From: Chloroflexus sp. MS-G
GTDB taxonomy: Bacteria; Chloroflexota; Chloroflexia; Chloroflexales; Chloroflexaceae
DNA: 34,966 nucleotides
Direction: 5' to 3'
Assembly (NCBI RefSeq): GCF_000735195.1
Contig: NZ_JPIM01000048.1
Location: 1 to 34,966 of the forward strand
Shown here: positions 16,283 to 23,867 of the stretch, one piece after another
How the letters are laid out: each line of letters opens with the position of its first letter
Numbering within the stretch: position 1 is the stretch's first letter
Program-made: the position numbers and the translations under genes
Notes under the pieces: generated by a model
The model's database searches: none
Seen by the model: the letters and a program-made list of their open reading frames with translations, nothing else
Told to the model about the DNA's origin: nothing

Positions 16283-17407
16283 TCAACCTTTACATCTAGT
16301 ATCTTTTTCCATGGTTATCCTTTCAACAACTAGATCACCGTTATCCAAAATAAAATCGATAACTATTGTATTTATTTCTTGCCGCAGATCAACAAAGAAA
16401 ACCTTTGTTGATGTTCCCTCTGAAATGTCTATCGAGAAAGGATATATCTCGTTGTTCACATATACATTGAAAATTGAAAGCGGATCGCCAATCTTCCGCA
16501 ATTCTATCCTAAGCTGATAGCAGCCAGTACTTTTTAGACTGACTATAAAGCCCGCTTTGCCAGACCAGTGCATGATACCTTGTCTACGAACCAAATCTCC
16601 GGCAAATACATTCCATTTTCTAACCTCCGTAAGCCAGCGAAGATGTTCACCGGTAAGCTCTAATTTCTCCTGGTTCCCAAACCGATGCACAAAGCCGTTA
16701 GAAGTATCTATCCATGCATTTTCTGCACTAGAGAGAGACAAACCAAGAACTAGCTTAGCAATAATGAGCCGAAACATTATCTTATCAAATTGTTCAACCT
16801 TCCCATCATAAAGGACACTCAGAGCTTGTAACCAGAGAAGAGCTTCTTGCCAACCATTTCTACGAATTGATTGACCAATAGACACTTCTAAGTTGTCTGA
16901 TACAGCATCCAAATCAACTTTCAGGTTTTCTAACACTGATCTCAGAGTATTTGGATTTACATTCTGAAAATAGTATATCAAATCAGCTATTATCGATACT
17001 ATCTGATAATCCGAGAAATCCCGAAGAAGTTGAACGGCAAGATCGATATCATTTGCTATTAGGGCAACTCTGATCAACTCTCGCTTAATCAGCAAACTAT
17101 TTGGCTCTATATAAGACGCAGTCTTCAATATATTGATTGCATCTCGAGGCCTTTGAAGATATAGATATGCTTGACTTAATCGAAGATATGTCAGCACCTC
17201 CTGTGGATTAAGGCTTCTTGCAGACTCAAGATCATGAATGGCTCTAACAAGTATATCTTGATCCTGGCTTGTATCTTGTGCATACTGTTCTAAATGGTAC
17301 GAAGCAGATGAAAGTAAGAAATAAGAAGCAACGTATGGATAGCTCCGATATGAAGCCAATGTGGAAATGCTGAATGCTACTATAATAACTAGATATGCCT
17401 TTGACAT
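16283..17407 (-). CDS. Membrane-anchored TPR protein with C-terminal beta-sandwich
   Basis: I do not recognise this 374-residue protein as a named family. It starts with a hydrophobic segment (about 4-19, AYLVIIVAFSIS) that could be a signal anchor. Helical repeats resembling TPRs follow from about 45 to 190 (ESARSLNPQEVLTYLRLSQAYLYL is a clear unit). The C-terminal ~130 residues are rich in predicted beta strands and look like a carbohydrate-binding or jelly-roll module. It is the first gene of the polysaccharide run. Similar TPR parts occur at the C-terminus of O-antigen ligase-like proteins, so a role as an outer-face assembly partner of the Wzy-type enzyme is possible. It is AT-rich like pseB. 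The ATG has AAGG upstream. Confidence 0.7.
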   Translation of the reverse strand: MSKAYLVIIVAFSISTLASYRSYPYVASYFLLSSASYHLEQYAQDTSQDQDILVRAIHDLESARSLNPQEVLTYLRLSQAYLYLQRPRDAINILKTASYIEPNSLLIKRELIRVALIANDIDLAVQLLRDFSDYQIVSIIADLIYYFQNVNPNTLRSVLENLKVDLDAVSDNLEVSIGQSIRRNGWQEALLWLQALSVLYDGKVEQFDKIMFRLIIAKLVLGLSLSSAENAWIDTSNGFVHRFGNQEKLELTGEHLRWLTEVRKWNVFAGDLVRRQGIMHWSGKAGFIVSLKSTGCYQLRIELRKIGDPLSIFNVYVNNEIYPFSIDISEGTSTKVFFVDLRQEINTIVIDFILDNGDLVVERITMEKDTRCKG

Positions 17408-17454
17408 AATGACCCTTGCAGAAGGTGATCCGTTTCAATGTCAGGTACAAAAAC

Positions 17455-18807
17455 TCACCCCACCCTCCTGACCTCCATCCACTGCCGTGGTCCTGGGCGT
17501 AGGGTGGCCTTCGCCACCGGGGCCACCGGGTAGCCAGGGATAGCACTGACGTGGAAGCGTTGCAGGATCATGGGCAACACTATCTGCATTTCCATCAAGG
17601 CAACGTTGTTCCCGATACACTGGCGTGGACCGCTGAGGAACGGTACGTAGGCGAATTTGTGGCGACCTGCCACCGTTTCGGGGTGGAAACGTTCGGGGTC
17701 GAAACTTTCAGCATTGGGCCAGAACTCGGGATGGCGATGGGTGACATACGGGCTGAGGGCAACAGTTGCACCGGCGGGAAGGTCGTAGTCACCCAATGTG
17801 TCTGGGCCAACGAGCGTGCGTGAGAGCAGCCAGGTCGGCGGGTAGAGACGCAGCGTTTCATCGATGACCATCCGGCTGTACGTGAGCTGGGGGAGATCGG
17901 TAGGGGTTGGATTCCTTCCACCGAGTGCGGCAGCATATTCGGCCCGTAATTTGCGTTCGCTATCACCGTGGTGAGCGAGCAAGTGTAAAATCCATGACAA
18001 CGTGCCAGCCGTGGTTTCGTGACCGGCAAGGAAGATCGTCATCACTTCGTCGCGGATCTGCTTGGGAGACATCGGCTCGCCAGTATCGGCATCGCGTGCG
18101 CTGACCAGCATTTCCAGCAGGTCGTCGTATTCGCCCTGACGCTGTTGGCGTTCGTTGATCAGGCGATACACGATTTGTTCAAGCAGGGCAAGATTGCGAT
18201 AGTAGCGCCGATTGGCGGGTGTTGGCCAGCTTCGCGGTGGTTGCAGCAGGCGAAATTGTTGACCGGCAACCCAGTTGAGGGTGTCGTTGAATGCTTTTCC
18301 CACCTGTGCTGCTTCTGTATCGCTCAGCGAGGTGCTGAACATCGTGCGCACGATAATCTTTTCGGCCAACAGCATCAACTCGGCCTGAATGTCAACTGGC
18401 TGCCGATGGCGAGCGTAAGCTTCCCACCGCTCAAGCATACGCTCAGCCTCCTCAACCATTACCGTTGCCATCTGGGTAATCCGTTGATGGTGGAACGCCG
18501 GTTGAATCAGACGCCGCTGGCGCAGCCAGTGGTCGCCGTTACTGGTGACCAGCCCCTGGCCGAGGATGTCTTCCATGGTCGTGTATTGCTTGATGTAATT
18601 TTTCCAGTTCTCTTGCGTGATCCGCTTGATCATATCGGGATGCACCGCAAGATACATCGTGTGCTTGCCAAGCGGGAGCTTGACCAGATCGCCGTAGTGT
18701 CGATGGATGCACAGTAGAAAATCGAGCGGATCATTCAGCAGCCGCGGCGCAACTCCAACCCCAGGGAGACCTTTTGGTTTGGGAATAGCATTCACTGATA
18801 ATGGCAT
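17455..18807 (-). CDS. Cytochrome P450
   Basis: This 450-residue soluble P450 monooxygenase has the I-helix oxygen-activation motif AGHETTAG at 261-268, the K-helix ETLR at 317-320, the PERF segment near 371-374 and the heme ligand loop FLSGPRQCIG at 390-399 with C397. The overall pattern (HHQRITQM, WLRQRRLIQPAF) resembles the bacterial CYP102/CYP110-like class that oxidises fatty acids, terpenes or carotenoids. The substrate is not known, and no ferredoxin or reductase gene is nearby. The start at 18807 fits the conserved proline-rich N-terminus. A promoter-like pair lies upstream at 18851-18879. It ends 47 bp before the TPR gene on the same strand, so co-transcription cannot be excluded. 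Confidence 0.93.
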   Translation of the reverse strand: MPLSVNAIPKPKGLPGVGVAPRLLNDPLDFLLCIHRHYGDLVKLPLGKHTMYLAVHPDMIKRITQENWKNYIKQYTTMEDILGQGLVTSNGDHWLRQRRLIQPAFHHQRITQMATVMVEEAERMLERWEAYARHRQPVDIQAELMLLAEKIIVRTMFSTSLSDTEAAQVGKAFNDTLNWVAGQQFRLLQPPRSWPTPANRRYYRNLALLEQIVYRLINERQQRQGEYDDLLEMLVSARDADTGEPMSPKQIRDEVMTIFLAGHETTAGTLSWILHLLAHHGDSERKLRAEYAAALGGRNPTPTDLPQLTYSRMVIDETLRLYPPTWLLSRTLVGPDTLGDYDLPAGATVALSPYVTHRHPEFWPNAESFDPERFHPETVAGRHKFAYVPFLSGPRQCIGNNVALMEMQIVLPMILQRFHVSAIPGYPVAPVAKATLRPGPRQWMEVRRVG

Positions 18808-18850
18808 AGTTTTGTTACGCTGGAAAGCTACGTTGCACAAAGTCAGATAT

Positions 18851-18879
18851 AGTATACCACAAATTGACGTAGGTCGCAA
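18851..18879 (-). promoter_or_regulatory. Putative P450 promoter
   Basis: On the minus strand TTGCGA (18874-18879) and TATACT (18851-18856) are separated by 17 bp. Transcription would begin near 18844, about 36 bp upstream of the P450 start codon. Confidence 0.5.
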
Positions 18880-19108
18880 TTGGAACAGAGAGAAGAGGTG
18901 TGCGAGGTTGGGAAATCGGAAGGCAGGTGAAAGATGGCAGGCGTATCCCTTGCCTGCCGTCTGCTTCTTGCAAAACTGCGGGAGTTGGGAGACTAAGCGG
19001 AAGATGGTAGGTGAACCTGTTTATGGGGGCACCCCTACTTATCTCAGCGTGCAAAGTGGAAACTCGTTTTTCCCCTCATGTCTCGTGCCGATATTCTGTT
19101 TTCCTACC
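18880..19108. other. Non-coding divergent intergenic region with hairpin and direct repeats
   Basis: No gene was found between the P450 and phosphohexomutase promoters. A hairpin at 18933-18961 has a 10-bp stem (GATGGCAGGC with GCCTGCCGTC, one wobble pair) and a 9-nt loop. The stretch 18907-18931 recurs in imperfect form at 18984-19015 (GTTGGGA...CGGAAG...AGGTGAA). Because both flanking genes are transcribed away from here, the hairpin is not a terminator for either. It could belong to a regulatory region or an unannotated RNA, or be a decayed repeat. Confidence 0.4.
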
Positions 19109-19137
19109 TTGACGGATACCATGCTTTCGGCTAGGAT
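19109..19137 (+). promoter_or_regulatory. Putative promoter of the phosphohexomutase operon
   Basis: TTGACG at 19109-19114 and TAGGAT at 19132-19137 are separated by 17 bp. Transcription would start near 19144, about 56 bp before the start codon at 19200, which has GAGGAAA as its ribosome-binding site. Confidence 0.5.
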
Positions 19138-19199
19138 CGAACTAACCCAATCTGTGCAGCAGAGACGTTGGGGAACGTCGTCCACAACTTGAGGAAACC

Positions 19200-20579
19200 A
19201 TGGGTGTAGCGCTCAATCAGACGATTTTTCGGGCGTATGATATTCGGGGGATCGTCGAGGTTGATCTCGATGAAGGTATTTATGAACGGTTAGGTCGGGC
19301 TACCGGAACCCTCTTTCGCCGTGAGGGCCGGCAGCGGATTGTGGTAGCCCGTGATGCTCGCCTGAGTTCACCACGCTTCCAGGAGGCGTTGATCAACGGT
19401 TTGCGTGCCACCGGTATGGATGTGATCGATATCGGTATGGTGGCGACACCGGTAATGTATTTTGCGGTTGAAGCGTTGGGTGCCGATGCCGGCGCGATTG
19501 TGTCGGCTAGTCATAACCCACCAGAGTTTAATGGGTTGAAGCTGCGACGCGCAGAACCGCGTTTTGGTTCGGAGCCGTTGCCATCGACTGCAATTCAAGA
19601 GGTAGGGCAGATTGCTGCCAGTGGTCAGTTTATTGAGGGTCACGGGGACTACAAGCAGGTTGATATTGGGCCGGCGTATATCGAATCTGCACGCCGTTGG
19701 CTTGATTTTGGGACGCATCGTCCGCGTGTGGTGCTGGATGGCGGGAATGGCGTGGCCGGGCCGCTCGCAGTAGCGATGTACGAAGCCCTGGGGATTGAGG
19801 TTATTCCGCTGTTTATTGAGCCAGACGGAACGTTTCCCAATCACCATCCTGATCCGTTAAAGGTCGAGAATCTCCGTCATTTGCAGGCTACTGTGCGTGA
19901 ACAGCGGGCCGATTTGGGTATTGGTCTCGATGGTGATGGTGACCGGCTAGGGGTGGTTGATAGTCACGGTGAGGTCATCTTTGCCGATCGCTATCTGATT
20001 GTGCTGGCGAAAGCGCTGTTGGCAAAACGTAAAGGGCCGGTGGTCTTCGACGTAAAGTGTAGTGCAGTGTTACCGCAGGCTATCCGCGAGTTAGGGGGTG
20101 AGCCGATCATGTGGAAGACCGGTTATACCAGTCTCTCGGCGAAGATGCGCGACGTTGATGCGGTGCTGGGTGGCGAACTCAGCGGGCATACGATCTTTCC
20201 CTGGCCTGGTCGCTACTTCGATGATGGCGCCTTCGCCGGTGCGGTGCTGCTGCATGCGTTGTACGAGTTGGGGCAAACGCTGACCGAGGCACTCGCGCCG
20301 TATCCGGTCTTGCCATCGATTGATGAGGGTCGTATCCCCTTCCCGGAAGAGCGGAAATTTGCGGTAATCGACTTTTTGCGTGCACGGTTTGTTGGCAAAT
20401 ACCCGATTATTGACATCGATGGCGTCAGGGTCGATTTTGGCGATGGTTGGGGGCTGGTACGGGCTTCAAATACTGAACCGGCAATTACGACCCGCTTTGA
20501 AGCGCAGACGTGGGAGCGTGTTCAAGCTATCCGCGATGAAATGTTGAGCGTCGTCGAGGAGTTTCGCACACTGGCATGA
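19200..20579 (+). CDS. Phosphomannomutase/phosphoglucomutase
   Basis: This 459-residue alpha-D-phosphohexomutase interconverts hexose 1- and 6-phosphates and so supplies nucleotide-sugar synthesis. All four active-site regions are intact: SASHNP at 102-107 with phosphoserine S104, the metal loop D244-G-D246-G-D248-R, the sugar-binding GGELSGH at 324-330 and the phosphate-binding RASNTEP near 427-433. Length is normal for the bacterial PMM/PGM (AlgC-like) class. The start was chosen for the GAGGAAA site and agreement with the conserved TIFRAYDIRG opening. The following paralogue overlaps its stop by 4 bp, so the two should be translated together. Confidence 0.92.
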   Translation: MGVALNQTIFRAYDIRGIVEVDLDEGIYERLGRATGTLFRREGRQRIVVARDARLSSPRFQEALINGLRATGMDVIDIGMVATPVMYFAVEALGADAGAIVSASHNPPEFNGLKLRRAEPRFGSEPLPSTAIQEVGQIAASGQFIEGHGDYKQVDIGPAYIESARRWLDFGTHRPRVVLDGGNGVAGPLAVAMYEALGIEVIPLFIEPDGTFPNHHPDPLKVENLRHLQATVREQRADLGIGLDGDGDRLGVVDSHGEVIFADRYLIVLAKALLAKRKGPVVFDVKCSAVLPQAIRELGGEPIMWKTGYTSLSAKMRDVDAVLGGELSGHTIFPWPGRYFDDGAFAGAVLLHALYELGQTLTEALAPYPVLPSIDEGRIPFPEERKFAVIDFLRARFVGKYPIIDIDGVRVDFGDGWGLVRASNTEPAITTRFEAQTWERVQAIRDEMLSVVEEFRTLA

Positions 20580-21691
20580 GTGCCTATCGACGCCCTTTCC
20601 TACAGGCCTGGGAGGCAGTGTACACTGCCGGGTTGACTCTCGAACAACTGCGTCGCCGGGCGATGTCGGTTGGTGGAGCGTTGGCCGAACAGCCAGCCCG
20701 TTGTCTCATCGCCTTTGATACACGCTTTCTGGCAAACTTCTTCGCACAGACGCTGGCCCAAGACTTGGCAGCGAAGGGGGTGAACGTCTTGCTCGCTAGC
20801 ACACCGGTACCGCTGCCTGCAATCCACTATGCCCTTGATCAGAAGCAAGCCGATTGTGCACTCTATGTATCAGCGCGTAACCGTCCATACTACATTGGTG
20901 GGTTGATCCTGATTGCCGATGATAAGAGTCAGCTAACCATCCATCCCGCCAGTGATCCTTTACCGTCGGTAGACTTTCCACCTCCTGCTCCCAATGTGGT
21001 AACAATCGATATACGAACTCCTTACATTGAGTCACTACGTCATGCTGTTGATCTGGACGCAATTCGGCGGCTGCCGATGACTTTCTTTGTCGATGCGATG
21101 GCCGGTACGACTGCCGGGATGGTCACGATGTTGTTCGGTGAAGGTGGTCAGACACGGGTGATCGAGATTAATCGTGATCCCGATCCGTTGTTTGGACGGG
21201 GAGCACCGCACCCGTTTGAAGCCAGTCTGCATCGGTTGCGCAAACTGGTGCGCGAGAGCGACTCACACCTCGGTCTGGCACTTTCTGGCGATGGTACCGC
21301 ACTGGCGGTCGTCGAACCGAGTGGTGAGGTGTTAGAACCGTTTGAGACCAGTCTGCTGTTGGCCGGTCATCTGGCAACGCATTACCGACAGCGGGGATTG
21401 GTCATCGCTCCACCGCCGGCCCCTAACAGTCCCCTGCATGCCCAACCTAGACAACTGGTTGCCTGGCAGGAGGCCACCGGTATGAAGCTGGAGCTGGCCA
21501 GTGATGGGTTGTACCTCGAACGCCAACCGGTAGTGGCAATGACGACCAGCGGTGAGGTTGTGCTGAGCCGTTGGCGGAGTTGCCCCGATGGGTTGCTGGC
21601 CGCTTTGTTCTTTTGTGATGCGGCAGCACGGAGCAATGGCGGTCTCCGCACGCTCTGCGCGGCACTACGGTCGCAGTTTGGTGCTCAGTAG
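20576..21691 (+). CDS. Degenerate phosphohexomutase paralogue (probable pseudoenzyme)
   Basis: This 371-residue protein aligns with the preceding mutase but has lost the catalytic residues. The SASHNP serine loop reads S99-A-R101-N-R-P, so the phosphoserine is replaced by arginine. The metal loop DGDGDR reads S238-GDG-T-A, which loses two aspartates and the arginine. It is about 90 residues shorter, and the C-terminal phosphate-binding domain (RASNTEP) is not visible. It cannot be a normal mutase. A regulatory or scaffolding role with its active neighbour is plausible because of the 4-bp gene overlap; that is inference. The frame is open throughout, and the protein is otherwise well formed, so it does not look like a decaying gene. 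Confidence 0.75.
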   Translation: MSAYRRPFLQAWEAVYTAGLTLEQLRRRAMSVGGALAEQPARCLIAFDTRFLANFFAQTLAQDLAAKGVNVLLASTPVPLPAIHYALDQKQADCALYVSARNRPYYIGGLILIADDKSQLTIHPASDPLPSVDFPPPAPNVVTIDIRTPYIESLRHAVDLDAIRRLPMTFFVDAMAGTTAGMVTMLFGEGGQTRVIEINRDPDPLFGRGAPHPFEASLHRLRKLVRESDSHLGLALSGDGTALAVVEPSGEVLEPFETSLLLAGHLATHYRQRGLVIAPPPAPNSPLHAQPRQLVAWQEATGMKLELASDGLYLERQPVVAMTTSGEVVLSRWRSCPDGLLAALFFCDAAARSNGGLRTLCAALRSQFGAQ

Positions 21692-21775
21692 GAGTAAACT
21701 TTTGCGCATGGTGTAATACGCTGGTAAGACAGAAGAGCCGATAGTGGCAACCAGCGGCCTCTGTGCCAGGAAACA

Positions 21776-22966
21776 ATGCAGAAGTTCATGAAACAGATTA
21801 TTAATCGCCTGAGTGCATTACGTCATCTCATCCCGTCGCTCTCGCTCACCTTCGTGGGCATCGTGCTAATATCGCTGGGAGTTGCGTACCTTTTTATCCA
21901 CGCCTACCGTACTGTTGAAGGTCTGCCTGAAGTGGTCTGGTGGCTGACCCTGCAATTTCTACCCCGTCCGTGGCGCGGAATATTGCTCCTCGTTATCGGT
22001 CTGCTCGTGTTGGCTGGCGGTATCTGGCAGCTTAGTGGTGTGGTGGTGATCCCACGACCGCAACAGGTACCCGCCGACGGTGAGCTGGTGTTAGGCTACG
22101 ACCGCACCCATCGGCCACGTCGCGTTGTCGTGATCTCTGGTGGCGCTGGCATGCTTGTGTTAGCCGGGTTAAGTGAACAGGTTGATCGGATGACCTGTAT
22201 CGTGCCGATCACCGATCCGGTTGAGTATTATTATCGGGCGTCGGGGCTGCTTAACCAGCCGAATGTCTACTATGTGGTACCAACCCCAGAACCGCTCGAT
22301 GTGGTGGCCGAGCTTGACGATGGAACGCTGATCGATGTACGCCATATTCATCTCCATCCTGAGCTGGCCGAGCGATATGTGTGTCGGTTGCACTTGAACA
22401 AGGAATCCGTACCACCGCCGCTGACGCGCGTGACCCTCGAGGCCCTGCGTGAGGCTGATGCGATTATCTTAGGGCCGGGGAGTCTCTTCGAGAGTATTTT
22501 ACCCAATTTTCTCCTGGCGGAGTTCGCTGAGGCAGTGCGTTCGAGTAGCGCGAAGAAGATTTTCGTCTGTAACCTGATGACCGAACCAGGGCGCACGAGT
22601 GGGTTTCGCGTAGCCGACCATATTCGGGTGATTAAGGAGTACGCCGGTTTGACCCCGGATTACGTATTGGTGAATGCGCAACGAATTGATCCAGAGACGA
22701 CCCGCATCTACGCTGCCGCCCATCAGACGCCGGTATACCTTGATCCGAGTGATTATGAAGAGGTAGCAACGCTGCCTGGGGATGTGCATGGTCAGCGTGG
22801 GGTGATTATCGAGGGGAGTATGGTTATCGAGGCCGATCTATCGGCGGCGGTTATCCAGTATACAACGTCGCTTGATAATCCGCTGCAGAGTCGCGCTGTG
22901 CGCGTGTTGCGCCACGATGGGCAGAAGCTGGCGGCTGCTCTGATCGAGCTGATGCGGCGCATGTAA
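21776..22966 (+). CDS. Membrane-anchored, shortened YvcK/CofD-like protein
   Basis: This 396-residue protein has two N-terminal membrane segments (about 20-43 and 67-86) followed by a YvcK (UPF0052/CofD-like) domain. The C-terminal half is typical: ADAIILGPGSLFESILPN at 227-244, then VCNLMTEPG, DHIRVIKEY and DYVLVNAQ. The N-terminal half keeps an SGGAG turn at 121-125, but the DDGGSSGRL and GHSFGNL segments that form the ligand pocket of YvcK are absent, a loss of roughly 100 residues. YvcK proteins bind nucleotide sugars and influence cell-wall metabolism. Here binding may be changed or lost. ATG at 21776 has AGGAAA upstream. The 84-bp gap to the mutase pair leaves operon membership open. 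Confidence 0.75.
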   Translation: MQKFMKQIINRLSALRHLIPSLSLTFVGIVLISLGVAYLFIHAYRTVEGLPEVVWWLTLQFLPRPWRGILLLVIGLLVLAGGIWQLSGVVVIPRPQQVPADGELVLGYDRTHRPRRVVVISGGAGMLVLAGLSEQVDRMTCIVPITDPVEYYYRASGLLNQPNVYYVVPTPEPLDVVAELDDGTLIDVRHIHLHPELAERYVCRLHLNKESVPPPLTRVTLEALREADAIILGPGSLFESILPNFLLAEFAEAVRSSSAKKIFVCNLMTEPGRTSGFRVADHIRVIKEYAGLTPDYVLVNAQRIDPETTRIYAAAHQTPVYLDPSDYEEVATLPGDVHGQRGVIIEGSMVIEADLSAAVIQYTTSLDNPLQSRAVRVLRHDGQKLAAALIELMRRM

Positions 22967-22996
22967 GGGATGGGCAGCGGAGGGCACGCATCCCTT
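22965..22996 (+). terminator. Possible weak terminator after the YvcK-like gene
   Basis: AAGGGATG at 22965-22972 pairs with CATCCCTT at 22989-22996 (8-bp stem, 16-nt loop). The T-rich stretch CTCTTTTTGC follows only after a spacer, so this is a weak candidate. Confidence 0.3.
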
Positions 22997-23156
22997 TGCA
23001 CTACTCTTTTTGCTCTCGCCCCCACGCCTGTTCCTATCTTTCCTGGTTTTACTGGACAGGATAGAGAAACACCAATGTGAACTTTTTTGCCCTGCATCCA
23101 CCGGTAAACTGAGGTAGACTACATACAGGTGAAGATTTGAACAAAGGAGTTTTGTT

Positions 23157-23717
23157 ATGGCTCTTGAAACGGCTACCTTAGCCGGTGGATGCTTTTGGTG
23201 TCTGGAAGCGGTGTACGATCAGGTCAAGGGTGTAAAAGATGTCGTGTCCGGATATACCGGTGGGCATGTCGCCAACCCGACCTATGAACGGGTCTGTAGT
23301 GGTAAGACGGGTCATGCCGAGGCGGTACAGATCACGTTTGATCCGGAACAGATTAGCTACCGTGAGTTGCTCGAAATTTTCTTCAGTATTCACGACCCGA
23401 CCACGCTGAATCGGCAGGGAGCCGATGTCGGAACGCAGTATCGTTCGGCCATCTTTTATCACTCTGAAGAACAGCGTCAGATCGCCGAGCAACTGGTGCG
23501 TGAACTGACCGAACAGAAGGTTTTTCGCGATCCCATTGTGACCGAGATCGTACCGGCTACGACATTCTACCCTGCCGAAGACTACCACCAAGAGTACTTT
23601 GTGCGGAACCCTTATCAGCCTTACTGTCAGTTTGTGGTGGCGCCAAAGGTAGCGAAATTTCAAAAACTGTTTGCGCATCGGGCCGCAAGCGCACGTGATG
23701 ATGTTGCTCAGGAGTAA
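23157..23717 (+). CDS. msrA: Peptide-methionine (S)-S-oxide reductase
   Basis: MsrA reduces the S-form of methionine sulfoxide in proteins and repairs oxidative damage in the cytoplasm. The 186-residue protein has the catalytic GCFWC motif at 11-15 with nucleophile C12, VSGYTGG near 36-42, GHAEAV and EDYHQEY, all standard. There is no fused MsrB domain. A good AAAGGAG site lies before the ATG. It follows a 190-bp gap after the YvcK-like gene and is followed by a strong hairpin, so it is probably transcribed alone. Confidence 0.95.
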   Translation: MALETATLAGGCFWCLEAVYDQVKGVKDVVSGYTGGHVANPTYERVCSGKTGHAEAVQITFDPEQISYRELLEIFFSIHDPTTLNRQGADVGTQYRSAIFYHSEEQRQIAEQLVRELTEQKVFRDPIVTEIVPATTFYPAEDYHQEYFVRNPYQPYCQFVVAPKVAKFQKLFAHRAASARDDVAQE

Positions 23718-23746
23718 TGTACCGTGCCAGTGGTGCCGAGTGCCAA

Positions 23747-23783
23747 ACGCAGCTACCCGGAATGTGGCTGCGTCTCTTTGTCT
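23747..23783 (+). terminator. Rho-independent terminator of msrA
   Basis: ACGCAGCTAC (23747-23756) pairs with GTGGCTGCGT (23764-23773) through 10 bp with one wobble and a 7-nt loop. The T-rich CTCTTTGTCT follows. Confidence 0.6.
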
Positions 23784-23828
23784 GCTAACAATCCTGTCAG
23801 GTAGGTCATCGGTAGTCTATGAACGGAT

Positions 23829-23857
23829 GCTGGAGCAAGCGGTGTGACTGCTCCAGC
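23829..23857. terminator. Hairpin between convergent msrA and alcohol dehydrogenase genes
   Basis: GCTGGAGCA (23829-23837) and TGCTCCAGC (23849-23857) form a perfect 9-bp stem with an 11-nt loop, 10 bp beyond the alcohol dehydrogenase stop codon. No clear T-run follows on either strand, so the terminator call for the minus-strand gene rests on position and stem strength. Confidence 0.45.
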
Positions 23858-23867
23858 TTCGTTCTCG

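Noticed and set aside
17408..17454. Promoter for the polysaccharide operon between the P450 and TPR genes
   Set aside because: No pair of boxes with proper spacing was seen in the 47-bp gap; whether the operon is read from the P450 promoter is undecided.
18707..19192. 161-codon plus-strand frame before the phosphohexomutase
   Set aside because: It overlaps the P450 N-terminus and both divergent promoters, has no ribosome-binding site and no recognisable domain.
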